64,000 nucleotides of DNA from Chanos chanos (GCF_902362185.1 NC_044496.1:5567772-5631771), one strand, 5' to 3'. Shown: positions 27,342-39,360, numbered from the stretch's first letter. Notes: generated by a model not told the origin, from the sequence alone. Numbers and translations: made by a program.

Positions 27342-29184
27342 TGTGAAAAAAATTCCTATGAGTGATGGAATTTCGGAAAATCGACAACATAACGCCCGTG
27401 GTAGTTAAAGAACAGTTTGACCCACATTCGATTCTGTTCAATAAAATGCATGTGTATGTCGTCTCTGTACAGACTTTAGACCCATTGCATCTTTAAAACA
27501 TGTCTGTTGCTATCCCTCTGCTAACAGTGAAAAATAACAGGACTACAAAGCAAGACACTTAGCTAATGCCTCACCAATTTCACAAGGTGAGCAGAGGCTA
27601 ACCATAGCCAGCTTCACTGATCGGGGGATCACAAGTGTTTTCACAACAACCACCCAGTTAACTTAATCAAACACATCGATTACTTAAGGATTTGGTAGCT
27701 GCAGTTGTGTAGAATAAATCAGAAGTTTTAGCCATATTTTCACATATTATCAAAGACAAATGTGATCATACACCAACACTGTGCTTACATGATATACATT
27801 TATTGACACGCAAAGTTATTGTTTATTAGATTAGATTACATTAGCCTCAATTTCATTATGCGGAGTACAAGTACACAGCCACACATAACCAGCGTCCAAC
27901 CAAAAGGGAGTGTGAGGTAGAGTCGGAGTCAAAAAAAGGCCAAAAATTTATTGTCATATGCACAGTTAAAACAACGACATAAAAAAATCACACATGCGTA
28001 GAACGGATCAGGCATAAGGGCAGGTGGACTACCCTGCCCCTTCAGTGAAGATTAAGGCCTAATTTGAATTTTTTTTCTTTAATTTATTTTCACTTTAAAA
28101 TAACAATACATAATTTAGCCCACCATAATTCGCTAAAACCAAAGTTACGTTCCAGCCTACGTTTTCAAATCCACTTGATTGGTTGTCTGGGTGAGTGCTA
28201 GCTAACATAGCGTAAGCTTGTTGTGTTGCGTGTGTGTGGACTCCCAAGTTGGCAACTTTCCCACAGTATTTCAAGAAAGTAGCCAGCTTAATTTGTTATC
28301 TAGCTTTTAAAAAAACAAAATAAACATCCGAAAATGGCTTTCACCATGCAGATGGTGAAACGTACAAGGTTACATGGTATGTTGTATTCCAGTATTGACG
28401 GGCAGAGAATATTGGTGACAACTTATGCTTGTTGTAAGTGGAGAATATGAAATAGTGACGTATTGCGGAGTGGATGGGGATTTTGCACGGCTGGGCCGGC
28501 AGGGGCACCCAACCGAAAAGAGATGAGGCAATGCGCATCCTTTTTAGGGGGATATGATAAGAATATGTCTGAGAATCGGTGCTTTTGTGAGGATTGCTGC
28601 AGTCACTCCTGGGACCTGACTCAGTTTGTTGTATTCTCTTTGAACTGCACAATAAACTTATACTACATCAGACTCAGTATTGGACTTCTATTGTTTTGTC
28701 TCAGGACAGGTATCAGTGTGGTGTTAGGACTCATCTGGCCCTGACTTTGTGGTCTCTCCCACAGGACCCTGGGACTTGCGTATCAACTAGCACTGACTAA
28801 CCAGCTGTTCAGGAGAACACTGACAAGCCAAAATATTTTGGGGTGCTACGTTGGTTGAGGGATACTTATATCTGTTGGGTAGGCCTATTGTGTTAGCCTA
28901 TTGTTTATGTCACTAATAGTTTTGTTAATTTTACTACATTGCACTACCTGTGGTAGATTCTGTTCCTCAGTAGATACTGATTCTCAGTTTCCAGTTGCAT
29001 GTGTTTGTTAGCAGAGGCTTCTCCATAACGTTGTGTGCGTGACTTGACCTGGTGGTTGTTTCTTTAAGCGCTCACTTGCTTTATGTCGGTAAACGTTGTT
29101 GGCTCTGTTGAAATCAAGCTCAGAGAGTCGCTATCATACGATGGTGTGTGGATGGTACGTGTTTCCTGGAGTTTGTTGATCTGT

Positions 29185-29215
<31 letters not shown>

Positions 29216-29640
29216 CGTGTGGTGTGGTGATGCACTTGTTAAATAATCGTATAGCTGTGCGCAGCGTGTGTAATTTTTGGGTAAAAAGTCACCGCCCCCC
29301 TCCCTGCATTTCAATGACCCCCCCCCCCCCCCCCCCCCCCTTCGTTCTCCACTTACGCCGGCTCTGCTCCAAGCATGCAGAGAGAGTGCGCTTGGCGTGA
29401 GAGCGGTGTGATGATTAGAAATTAAAAGCTGGCACGTACAACTAACATGACCTTAAATTCCCAAGGTGCCGATAAACATGAACAAACTTGTGAGATAACA
29501 CATTATTTTGCTTTGAGAGGAAATCATAAAGGTGAGCCAGCAGGAACAGTAATCTGCATCCGTCGGGAAACCAGCCCGATCTTCACCAGTTTATCGAATT
29601 ACTGATTAAATTAAAAAGAAAGAAGGAGCTGATTTGTTTT
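27342..29640. other. Repeat-poor to mixed intergenic DNA
   Basis: No gene is recognised. Segments near 27830-28040 and 28560-28830 have the feel of old interspersed repeats, for example an AATAAAC signal near 28650, but I cannot place ends or family. A TG microsatellite lies at about 29190-29222 and a 23-bp C run at 29318-29340. Confidence 0.4.
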
Positions 29641-29644
29641 TTTT

Positions 29645-29830
29645 TTCCCCCGATAAATTCGTGCCTTGCTCAAGGGCACTTCAGCCGTGGTCGTTGAGGG
29701 AAGGGAAAGCGCTGTTCATTCACTCCCCTCGCCCATGTTTTTCCTGATGATCCAAGGGATTGAACTGGCAACCTTTCAGTCACAAGCCCACTTCTCTGGG
29801 CTTTTAGACCACAGCTGCCCTCAGGTAATG
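29645..29830 (+). mobile_element. 3' tail of a fish LINE or its SINE partner
   Basis: The stretch contains the motif series TTGCTCAAGGGCACTTCAGC, GGGATTGAACTGGCAACCTT and GGGCTTTTAGACCACAGCTG. These are typical of an abundant fish retroposon tail. I believe it is RTE-type but am not certain. It is non-coding. Confidence 0.55.
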
Positions 29831-29974
29831 GGAGAGCGGAATCAGAGTGACATAAAAGTAACACCTAGTATTATCGCTAAAATATAGGCCATTATGAAAC
29901 ATCTGTGACCTGTAAAATCTGTAGCCTGTTTAAAAAAGGCTAGGCCTACATGGCATCAAATGTAGCCTATAGGC

Positions 29975-31104
29975 CAGGGGTGTCCAAACTTTTTGCAAAG
30001 AGGGCCAAATTTGATAAAGTGAAGATGCCCGGGGGCCAATAGTTCCTTCTGACATTTTTTTCACCACAAATGTTACATGAAAATACACACTGTTATAAAA
30101 TAATTTTCATTGTCACAATTACCTTAATTTTTCAAATGGCAATGTAACCAAATATAAGCCACTCAGGCAGGTGTGAACAACTCTAAAGACAATTCTGCCT
30201 TTCATTTATATCTGGAGAGTCAGATAACATTGAACAAACTGTATAGAATACTTTAAATTTCCATGAGTTTGATAAATATCTTTGCCTCATGAACATTTTA
30301 AACAGGAGTTATAAGTAATGCAAAGTGGTCTGTTATCATTAAAGTTTAAAACAAGTGAATTTTGCCCTTGTCTTTTACAAGATCTTTCAGGAAGCCAAAG
30401 TTTGTGTCACATCTACAGGAAGATTATACTTTATTAATCCCACAACTGGGAAATTGACTTGCCACAACAAGAAATAAACACCTATGTAAATATACACAAT
30501 ACACACAATATGAGGTCAAACAGCTCTGTCACGTTCATGTTGTCGTCAGCTCCTCTTAAAAAAAAATCAGTAGTTGTGCAGTGTCAGATGCATCGGTGCT
30601 TTCATCGCAGACTAATGAGAAATAATCAAAAGCCACTCCTCTGTCCCCCAGGTGTCTCTGAATATCTGACGATATGTCCTCAACTCTCCGTGCCAGGCAA
30701 ACATTCATAAATTCTTGCTTCCTCTCGGGGCAAATGTTCTCAACCATTTTCATGACACAGTCTTTGACAAACGTACCTTCAGTAAAAGGTTTGCCATGTT
30801 TAGTTATTAACATGGCCACTTCGTAGCTGGCTTTGGTGATAGTTTCGTTTGACTCACAGGCCCGCGTGAAGAATCGATGTTGCGATGCCAGAGCAGTTTG
30901 GAGTTGCTTCACTTTTTCAGCGCAGTCACTCCCTGTTAGCTTGCTATATGTTGTAGCATGTTTAGTCTCGTAGTGTCTCTTAACGTTGAAATCCTTACAC
31001 AATGCAACCGTCTTTTTACAAATTAGACATACACAATTGCCTCGATTTTCAGTGAAGTACTGTAATTCCCACTGCTCCTAAAAGCGGCGGCCCTGACAGT
31101 CAAC

Positions 31105-31147
<43 letters not shown>

Positions 31148-31389
31148 GGTCGCCATGGCAGAAATGAGCGGAGAAGGGTTCGCGGCACAGTAGCAGAGGC
31201 AGATAGCATTAGAATGGTGCTGCCGCCATGTGGTGAAAGGAGGAATTACATTTTTAAAGTTTTATGATTTATTTATTCTGACAGAGCTGGCGAGCCATAA
31301 ATAACACATAATAAGACTGAAGCTGCAGGCCGTATGAAATCTGACCGCGGGCCGTCATTGGCCCGCGGGCCGGACTTTGGACATGCCTG
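29975..31389 (-). mobile_element. hAT-family DNA transposon, internally deleted
   Basis: The ends are CAGGGGTGTCCAAACT on the left and the reverse complement of CAGGCATGTCCAAAGT on the right. They are flanked by a perfect 8-bp target duplication, CTATAGGC, at 29967-29974 and 31390-31397. On minus, 31002-30556 encodes part of a transposase: the end of a BED-type zinc finger (residues matching RRHYETKHA-like elements) and the motif DESTDASDTAQLLIF, seen in hAT transposases and in GTF2IRD2/ZBED-related proteins. The frame stops after about 148 codons. The stretch just upstream still reads CLICKKTVALCKDFNVKRHY, so the original start is lost. The catalytic core is missing. A repeat fragment near 30420-30500 and a 34-bp T run near 31112-31145 sit inside it. 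It cannot move by itself. Confidence 0.9.
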
Positions 31390-31534
31390 CTATAGGCTAT
31401 GAGGTAACATTTTATTTTCTTCCTTTTTTCATTGCGGCTAAATCCTCTGCTGACGACTTGAAATCAAACGTGTCTAATGTGTCTTTGCAGCTTGCAATGT
31501 CCTGTTTAGGGATAGACTTCGTTATAACTAGCCT

Positions 31535-32305
31535 ATGTTTTGTTATAGGCTAATGTGAAAAGTTTATTGTGATAACAAGATATTTTCACGTTACAACAAG
31601 ATAGCCTATGTTTACATTACTACGACATACAAACTTATCAGGGAAACTTTCCTTGTTATAACAGTTATCATGTTAATAACGTGAAACGTTTCATGTTAAA
31701 ACGTGATAATAACTTAAAGTTATGTTTCACATTGTAAGGGGATAAGTTGGTCTCGGAACCTTCGGTGCCCCTCCAGCAGATCACTGAGAAATGTCGCTAC
31801 CTCCAGAGGGTCGGACTCATGCTTTCCTCTGTGCAGCCATGCATTTTAAAATCCTTCTTAGTGTACGCATACCCATTACAATATCATCCACTGTGCTCAG
31901 TAACAGCAGAATCTCACCACGTCTCAACCCAAGCACGAAGCAGAACTTAATCAAATCGTGTAAATGAGCCATAGACCTATTCCTCAGTTTATGCATTCTC
32001 CGCACTCCATTTCCTCATTCAAACATGAGTTTCACATTATAGCCTAGTAATATTATTATTTTGTCATAACGTGAAACGTTTCATGTTATAACAATATAAT
32101 TTATCACGTTTTCATATGAAACGTTTCACGTCATAACAAGATATAGCCTAGTCTATTGTTATAACAAGAAAAGTTTCTTGTTATAATGTGATAAGTTTGT
32201 GTGTCGTAATAACGTGAAAATATCTTGTTATAACGTGAAAATGTCTTGTTAAAACGTGAAAAACAGGTTATCACAATAAACTTTTCACGTTATAAGGTGA
32301 TACTG
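31535..32305. mobile_element. Inverted-repeat element with a transposase remnant
   Basis: The outer arms match in inverse orientation: GTGAAAAGTTTATTGTGATA starts at 31554 and its reverse complement ends at 32288. Both arms carry many copies of a TTATAACGTGAAA-like unit. The centre, read on minus (about 32005-31745), gives FCFVLGLRRGEILLLLS and MGMRTLRRILK. This resembles the N-terminal part of integrase-core proteins of some fish DNA transposons (possibly IS3EU-like). The remnant is short and broken by a stop, and no catalytic domain remains. The family assignment is tentative. Confidence 0.6.
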
Positions 32306-32536
32306 AACCATTTCTCTTTTTCTGCCATGGTAGCAATACAAGCAAGTTTTTTTTTACTTTTTGGGGGTTTTTTTACCAGGCAAAAACCGGCAATTACCGG
32401 CTAACGGAAACCCTGATGGGAATAGTTACAGGTGATATGCAGCTCATGCTGAATCCAAGAGTTAATATTTCACTCACAATTCAGGGTTGCTCCTCTCACC
32501 AGAAGCCCATTGGTGAACATCATGCCAGGGTTTGGC

Positions 32537-32573
32537 GTTAAATAAGCTCGTAGCCCATGCTGTGACAATCACA
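32537..32573 (+). promoter_or_regulatory. Probable TATA-like box and leader of gene 3
   Basis: GTTAAATAAG lies about 30 bp before the start codon and is conserved at gene 4. An HNF1-like half site, GTTAATATTTCAC, lies further upstream near 32460. Both are inferences from position and conservation between the two copies. Confidence 0.35.
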
Positions 32574-35040
32574 ATGGCTTTCCTGTGGCTCGTGTCTTGC
32601 TTTGCTGTCATCAGTGCAGCCTATGGTGAGTAGAGTGTTTCAAGCTCGCGAAAATCAGATCTGGTGATATTTTTTAAAACAATACTTTGATATTATACCT
32701 ATTATGGAGTACCAGGGCAACACTGAGGGAAAAAACATGAGATTTCGAGAACGATGTCGTAATATTACGAAGATAAAGACGTAATTTCACGAGAAAAAGT
32801 CATAATATTACGGGAATGACAAAACTGTAAACCTATGTTTGTTCAACAAGCAAAACCGCATTTATCAAATGTTTAATGATAAGATGATTAAGTCGCCTGT
32901 TGACTGATGTGTGTGGCACAGCACGACGCCTGAGACATACAGCGATTACAAGAAGCAAGTTCACGCTGCCATTTACTGCTCTCTTGGCCGTTTTGTTGGT
33001 TGCTGGTAGTATAATTTCACTAAAATGATGTGTGTTTTCCTCGAAATTTTGCTGTTTTTATAAACATCAAAAAAGACAGCGGCCTTATACCAACCAGTAG
33101 CCTACTGGGTCCGATAGATACAGATATCATCAGTATCCAGACAGATAACCAGGACCTTGTCCATGCCAGCAAATTCATGTATCTTGGTAGCACCATCAGC
33201 AATTATGGAAAACTAGACTGGAGATACGGACGTCAATGGCCAGTAGTGCATTCGGACAACCAAGAGAGAGGCTGTGGGACAATCATCACCTATCGGTACT
33301 TGCAAAGTGCAAAGTGTATCGTGCTGTAGTCTTGTCAACTGCTATATGGTTTTGAGGACTGGACCTAGAGACAGGGGAAGAAGCAACATGTCTTTATGAT
33401 GAGACATCTTTGCCAGATCATGAGAATAACGGGGAAAGACAGAATGCCAAATGTTGACGTCCTTGAGAAAGCTGGTTTCCCTAGCATGTAAATGATACTA
33501 AGCCAACAAAGTCTGAGATGGATAGGCTGCCTACAACAAATGCCTTCAGACCGTCTGCCAAGTCAGCTCCTTTACTCGCAGCTGTCATCCGGCACGCATA
33601 GAATTGGACTACCTCGACTGAGATACAAAGGTGTAGCAAAACGCAACATGAAACTCCATAACATTGACTATACCTCATGGGAAACTGCCACCAAGTGCAG
33701 ATCTGGTTGGCGTGGTTTACTACATGAATCATGATTCTATAGGGCAGTCATCATCAAATCAATGGACAGCATACTATGGCTGCTGCTACTACTACTACTA
33801 CAACTATTATGGGTTTTTTTCCCTCGCAAAATTACGACTGTGTTATCGTAATATTATGGCTTTTTAAAAAAAAAATATGACTTTATTCTCATTAAATTAC
33901 GACCGTATTCTCGTAGTATGACTTTTTTTTCTCAATTATGACTTTATCTTCGTAATATTATGATCTTATTCTCGAAATCTCAGAATGTTTTTACCTCAGT
34001 GTGGCCCATCCTAAATACATTCATATAGGTTCATCCCTAATATTATTTTTTATTTTATTAACACATGGATATATGTGCTAGTTAAACTTGGTGAAGGGTC
34101 AGAAAAGAATTTCCAATTTCTACAGCATAGTGATATATGGTTACTGTCACTATGGAGTCAGTGATGTATAGGAGTTCATTCAGTATTTAATGTTTTGACT
34201 CATCACCCTACCCCATCAAAGGCGATCATTTTTTAAAAATTATTTTATTCACTTAGTAATGAGAGAGAAACACAAATTAGATTAAAACAACAACATCAAC
34301 AATGTAATTGTGTACTAGCGCTTTATAACACATTACCATCACTGATATTCTTCTATCTCTTTCTGAAGGCTGTGGCACCCCTGCCATCCCCCCTGTGGTG
34401 ACTGGCTATGCCCGCATTGTCAACGGTGAGGAGGCAGTTCCCCACTCCTGGCCCTGGCAGGTGTCCCTGCAGGTAATCGTCAGTCACACATCAGCTGACC
34501 TTTTAATTCATTTATTACTTACCTGGTCAGTCTGTGAATTCATTGTTAATGTCAACTGACGGATTACATCTGGAATTTATCCACTCAGATAACAGGATTG
34601 ATAGATCATATGTTTATGAAATGTTCTTATTCTCAGGACTACACTGGTTTCCACTTCTGCGGTGGCTCTCTGATCAGTGAGAACTGGGTTGTGACTGCTG
34701 CCCACTGCGATGTGAGGTGAGTCTTTGCTCATTTTATCAGTTTGGACAGACCTGTCAACAACTCACTCAAAGTTTGCAGCTCTAGATTAGAGATCTCTGT
34801 ATCGATAGATGTAGTGCACTGAAACAAGGCACACATTCAACCTGCAAAATGTACATGGAAATCTACTCTACAACAACTCTTAAGGGGCCTGAAAAAAAGA
34901 CTCTCCCATGCAGTCTGTTCATCGAATTAACAGCACAAGTAAAATAAATACCGGAATGTTACTTGCACATTTGATGCATTTTGTCGCTCTGGTTCCAGTT
35001 TGCTCTTTTACTGGTTTAATTATTCTGCCACAGTAAGAAC

Positions 35041-35078
<38 letters not shown>

Positions 35079-37177
35079 CGTGTGCCAACAGCACCAGCCA
35101 CCGTGTGATCCTTGGTGAACATAACAAAGGAAGCAGTGCCACACAGGAGAATATTCAGACCATGAGAGTGGGGAAGGTCAGTCTTTCCCTTGTCACAATT
35201 CTTACTTACCTTAAAAACACACACCATCAGTTCTTACTTTCCTTAAAAACACATACACCTTGTCTTTTCAGAATTCTTACTTACTTTAAACAGACACACA
35301 CCATTAGCCTCTGTTCTTCAGAAGTCTTTAGAAACACATAAGTATATTCCAAATATGTTCAAATCAACTGAGAGTTTTATTAAGATTAGAGAAGTTTGTT
35401 GTCTTCATTTTGGTCAAAAGTTGGAACATGTAATGGACAGAAAAGTGACCAGTCCACCCCCCAAAATCATTCTATACAGGTGTTCACTCACCCCCAGTGG
35501 AACTCCAACACCATCAACAATGACATCGCTCTGATCAAACTGGCTTCCCCCGCTTCTCTGAACTCCCATGTGTCTCCCGTCTGCCTGGCAGAGTCTTCTG
35601 ATAACTTCGCACCAGGCATGACCTGTGTGACCTCTGGCTGGGGTCTGCTCCGTTACAGTGGTAAAATAAACCCCCTCTCTCTTCATTACTGTTTATACTG
35701 TCTTTAATCTGACCTACAGCTGAGACAGGCTACAGCCATAACTGCGCTGTCTGAATACCGATCAGCTGTGTTTTGTCTATGGGATATTCTGTAGTAGACC
35801 ACAGCACAGGTTGAGTATCCCTTATCCAAAATGCCTGGGACCAGAGGTGTTTCGGATTTTGGATTTTTTCGGATATTCGAGTACACTGGAATAGGTTCTT
35901 GCTAGATTGGATCAGCCAGAGGCAGCTCCTGCTGCGATTGCTTGTTTCGTTGTCAGGCAACTGGTGATGCTCGGTATTCGAAATGGTTAAGGTTAGGGTT
36001 AGGGTTAGCCAATCAGAGGCATGCGAACGCTTTCATCACACGGAGCAGAGCATCACTTCCGTCCCACCCGCTGATCCAATCCAGCACCAACCATTTGAAT
36101 ATGAACAAATTGAGATATCTTTGTGCCAACAGAGCTTCACAGCCCCATATGGGCAAGTGAGGTGTAGAATTTTCCACTTGTGGCATCATGTTGGCGCTCA
36201 GAAAGACTCAGATTTTAGAGCGTTTCAGAATTCGGATTAGGGATGCTCAATCTGTGCTGTATATTACTGAATAATGGCGTTCGTTGAATGATGTCATTCA
36301 GTAAGAGCAACCTTATTTTTCTGTAAATGACACATCACTTTTCATTTATCACATCATCACCAGTAGCTTAAGCAGGAATTTGTATTTGAGCCCCTGAGTA
36401 AGAAAGCATACTCTCTAAATTTGCGAGAAGCTGACCACGATGGTTTTGTTCCCTTGGTTTGTCTGATTCATGTAAAATCAGGCAGCCCCCCCACCCCACC
36501 CTTATCCGTTTCCTCACTTCATTCTCTCTTTTTTTTTAGACTGGTTCACCCCCAACCAGCTGCAGCAGGCTGCCCTGCCCCTTCTGTCCAATGATCAGTG
36601 TAAGACATACTGGGGAAGCAACATCTCCGATGTGATGATCTGTGCTGGAGCTGCTGGTGCCTCCTCTTGCATGGTGAGGCCGACCTGTCATTTATCCATC
36701 TTAAGCAGTTCCCTCACTTCTACGTACTCTACAAACTAATACTGAATCTGGAACTGAATCTGAATCTATAACTGAAACAATAACATAAGTAATGAATAAA
36801 TGACACCTTGCCTTTTGTAAAATGCAGTTAAATCGAAATTTCAAAAAGGATGCAATTTATCTTAGTCCATTACTGATTGATGTGTAATATTCCAACAGTA
36901 ATAGAGCATGTAGAGTTTTTCACACCAATCTTTACACAGCCACTCATCTGGCATTTGCTTTTGAAATGACCTACTCTCTCTTTCTCTCTCTCTCTCTCTC
37001 TCACTCACTGTTTAGGGTGATTCTGGTGGTCCTCTGGTGTGCCAGAAGAACAACGTTTGGACTCTGGTCGGTATTGTTTCCTGGGGAAGCAGCAGATGCT
37101 CCACCTCCACACCCGGTGTGTACGCTCGCGTTACTGAACTGCGCGCTTGGGTGGACCAGACCCTGGCTGCTAACTAA
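32574..37177 (+). CDS. ctrb: Chymotrypsinogen, array gene 3 (Gly226 type)
   Basis: Secreted pancreatic zymogen. Exons: 32574-32625, 34369-34472, 34637-34716, 35092-35176, 35480-35660, 36540-36673 and 37016-37177, giving 265 aa. The signal peptide is [18 protein letters not shown]. The activation site is in [12 protein letters not shown]. The triad is His75, Asp122 and Ser215. Ser189 is present (GASSCMGDSGG) and residue 226 is Gly (STPGVYARV). Exon 4 is 85 bp instead of the 79 bp in genes 1 and 2. This adds two residues to the 70-80 calcium-loop region ([15 protein letters not shown]). Intron 1 is enlarged by a nested transposon insertion and intron 5 by a Tigger-like MITE. The exon 4 acceptor is preceded by a TG repeat, not a pyrimidine tract. 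The AATAAA at 37287 is a likely poly(A) signal. The gene looks intact. Confidence 0.95.
32715..34007. mobile_element. Inverted-repeat DNA element in intron 1 of gene 3
   Basis: GGGCAACACTGAGG at the left and CCTCAGTGTGGCCC at the right are inverted repeats. Inside each end lie degenerate units of the type GAGAATAAAGTCATAATATTA in opposite orientation. The matching intron of gene 4 lacks the whole block, which gives an empty site. A LINE fragment lies in the middle. Exact target duplication and superfamily are not clear. Confidence 0.8.
33040..33735 (+). mobile_element. LINE fragment, reverse transcriptase C-terminal part
   Basis: Reading across two frames gives [15 protein letters not shown], then [19 protein letters not shown], then [20 protein letters not shown]. 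The last includes a [10 protein letters not shown]-like block. These are motifs from the region after the RT domain of non-LTR elements. Several frameshifts and stops interrupt it and the 5' part is absent. It is nested in the inverted-repeat element that fills intron 1 of gene 3. The clade is not assigned with confidence. Confidence 0.75.
35042..35076. repeat. TG repeat before exon 4 of gene 3
   Basis: (TG)n ends 15 bp before the exon 4 acceptor and replaces a normal pyrimidine tract. Gene 4 has a longer version. Confidence 0.9.
35804..36257. mobile_element. Tigger-like MITE in intron 5 of gene 3
   Basis: The ends are GCACAGGTTGAGTATCCCTT and the reverse complement of GCACAGATTGAGCATCCCTA. 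The inner motif GGGACCAGAGGTGTTTCGGA resembles mammalian MER2/Tigger non-autonomous elements. Intron 5 of gene 4 lacks it. A short run of GGTTAG units (35987-36008) lies inside. No coding capacity. Confidence 0.8.
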
Positions 37178-37286
37178 GATGTCAAAGCCTGCCAAAAAAA
37201 AAAAAAAAGCAGAACAGCGCCATCCATTGCCCATTAGGTCCAGAAAATATGCATAATCAAGCCATCAAACACATTCACATTACTAC

Positions 37287-37292
37287 AATAAA
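37287..37292 (+). terminator. Poly(A) signal of gene 3
   Basis: AATAAA about 110 bp after the stop codon, conserved at gene 4. Confidence 0.6.
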
Positions 37293-38462
37293 AATCAATG
37301 AAACAACACTAGTTAGTTGTGTTTGTAGTGTTTTGTTGCTGTTTTATTAACACAGTGTTTCATGATGTGCCTCCCCACCCCCTTATGAGTCCATGTCAAG
37401 CATTTCTTTGATACAAGGGTCAAGTGAGAACACAGAGCATAGCGTAATGAACACATGTACATTGATATTTAATCATTAAGTGAACGCTTTTATCCAAAGG
37501 GACTTTGAAGTGAGGCAGAATACAGACCACGCATGTAGCCATTAAGCACCTGTCTGTGATACAAGTATCAAGCTAAGTTCAGTATTAGAACAAATACAAG
37601 CACAAAAAAAGTTGAAGGAATTAAGAGTGAACTATAGTCAGGTTACAGGTTGATACAGTGCTAACGGAGGTCATATCAAGACATATCATGAAAATTCCCT
37701 TTTTTCAGCACATCAAAAGTGCACAAAAATCTACCCATTCATCAATGCCATTGCTTCAATAGCTCTTTACATCCAAAGGTATAGGGGCCAAAAGTCTTTT
37801 TTTTTTTTCCCCCACACTATTCTAAAACTAAACATTTTTGTTTGTTGCCTTGACTATCTGATTCAAATGCATACTCCAGCTCCTGCTGAGGTGAAATTCA
37901 ATATCCTTTTTTAGAATGAGGAGAGTTTTAGTCCACTCACAATTCAGACATAACTGTGATATAAGCACCCAAACGGCACACTGAGCCTTTGTTTATTTAT
38001 TTGAAACTGGAGACTGTTTAAGGTCAGGGGCACATCATGAGCCCCTGACTTCAACTCAATACATTCAAAAAGGGGAAAGCGGAGAACGAAGGTAGAATAT
38101 TACAGGAGTTAGAATATGGAACTTCGCTACAATCTCGCACTTGAAATTTCTAAGTGCCAAGTAGATCCTCCTAATCTATAAGAAGTATGAGATTACAGAT
38201 GAGGACTCAAGCATGCGGCTGATGATTGAAAGGCTGGTTGAATAAATATAACCTTTAAAAGTTCATTTTCACTGAATTGCAGGGAAAAATACCACAGTGA
38301 ACACATTAAACGAACATGTAGAGTAGGCTAGAGGAAGACAAATGCTTTTGGAAAGGAACGTAGAGACAGAAAAGGCTGCCCAGCTCTGGTTGGCTAATTT
38401 ATTCAAAAGACAGAACATTTTAGGGCCAATTATGTAACAGACCATGAGATCTAACTGGTCTA

Positions 38463-38544
38463 TTTGGTTTTCTGCTACAGTCATCCAAATATATATACAC
38501 ACACAACATTAAACACATATGAAATTTATATTTAAAAAATGTGT

Positions 38545-38592
<48 letters not shown>

Positions 38593-38625
38593 CATGCATG
38601 TATACACTATACTGTACTATACTAT
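38463..38625. repeat. TA/TG microsatellite
   Basis: (TA)n followed by (TG)n near 38548-38590. It marks the right edge of duplication copy A. Confidence 0.8.
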
Positions 38626-38995
38626 TGTCAGGCGTGCAGTGGAGCTGAACCCAAACGCAAGACACAGTGATGGTGGTAACAAAAAAGGAGGACTTTACTT
38701 ACAAAATGTAGACAAACAAACAGGTGCAAACAGGAACCAAAACTGGATATAAACGGTGCAGCCAAACAGTGCCTTCAAATGAAAACAAACAACGATAGAC
38801 AAGGGACAAGTCAAACACAAGGGCTTAAGTACAAAAGGAGAACTAAACTGGGGAAACATGATTGGTACAAATTAACAAGGGTAAAACGAGGTTAATAAAT
38901 AGAATAAACAGAATCAGGTCAGGGGCGGAGACACACGGAACAGGGGCACAAGACATTTCAAAACAAAAATCCAAAAGGAGGTGCAGGCTGCGACA
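38626..38995 (-). mobile_element. Solo LTR
   Basis: A 370-bp fossil LTR bounded by TGTCAGGCGT and GCTGCGACA, flanked by a perfect 5-bp duplication, ACTAT, at 38621-38625 and 38996-39000. Polypurine-rich sequence and a GTAAAG-like signal are consistent with reading on minus. No internal region remains, so it is the product of recombination between two LTRs. The superfamily (Gypsy-like or other) is not resolved. The intact target duplication suggests it is not very old. Confidence 0.8.
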
Positions 38996-39360
38996 ACTAT
39001 ACATATACTTCCCACCTACCACAGTCTCCAGAGTGTAGTGCATTTACTCATACTTTTGTACAATGAACAAAAAGAGCAATATGAGAATATAACGTTTGAT
39101 GGAGACTGTGATAAGTGAGCAGTAGTTTTCATACACTACTTATGGGTTATCCCATCTGAAACTAGACAGGTTGTAAAGCAGGTGTGTGAGAATCAGTCAG
39201 TTTTACTTTTATACATATGGATAAATCTCAAAATACCTGGACAAAGCAGATGCAGCCATTGTAGCATTCGCTCCTATCTGCTACTGTACGTCCGTTGCAT
39301 TGAACCATTATAGAGGAGCAGAAGTGATGGCTGAAACTACTTGTCGGTTGATAGAAAAGA

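Larger units (their letters stand above)
32427..38462 (+). repeat. Segmental duplication, copy A (holds gene 3)
   Basis: From TACAGGTGATATGCAGCTCA on the left to ATCTAACTGGTCTA on the right, this block aligns throughout with 39923-45544. Copy A alone carries two transposon insertions, in introns 1 and 5 of its gene. Copy B alone has extra sequence downstream of its gene. Confidence 0.85.

Noticed and set aside
35985-36008. Telomere-like GGTTAG units
   Set aside because: Only about four units, inside a Tigger-like MITE; not evidence of a telomere or of a fusion.
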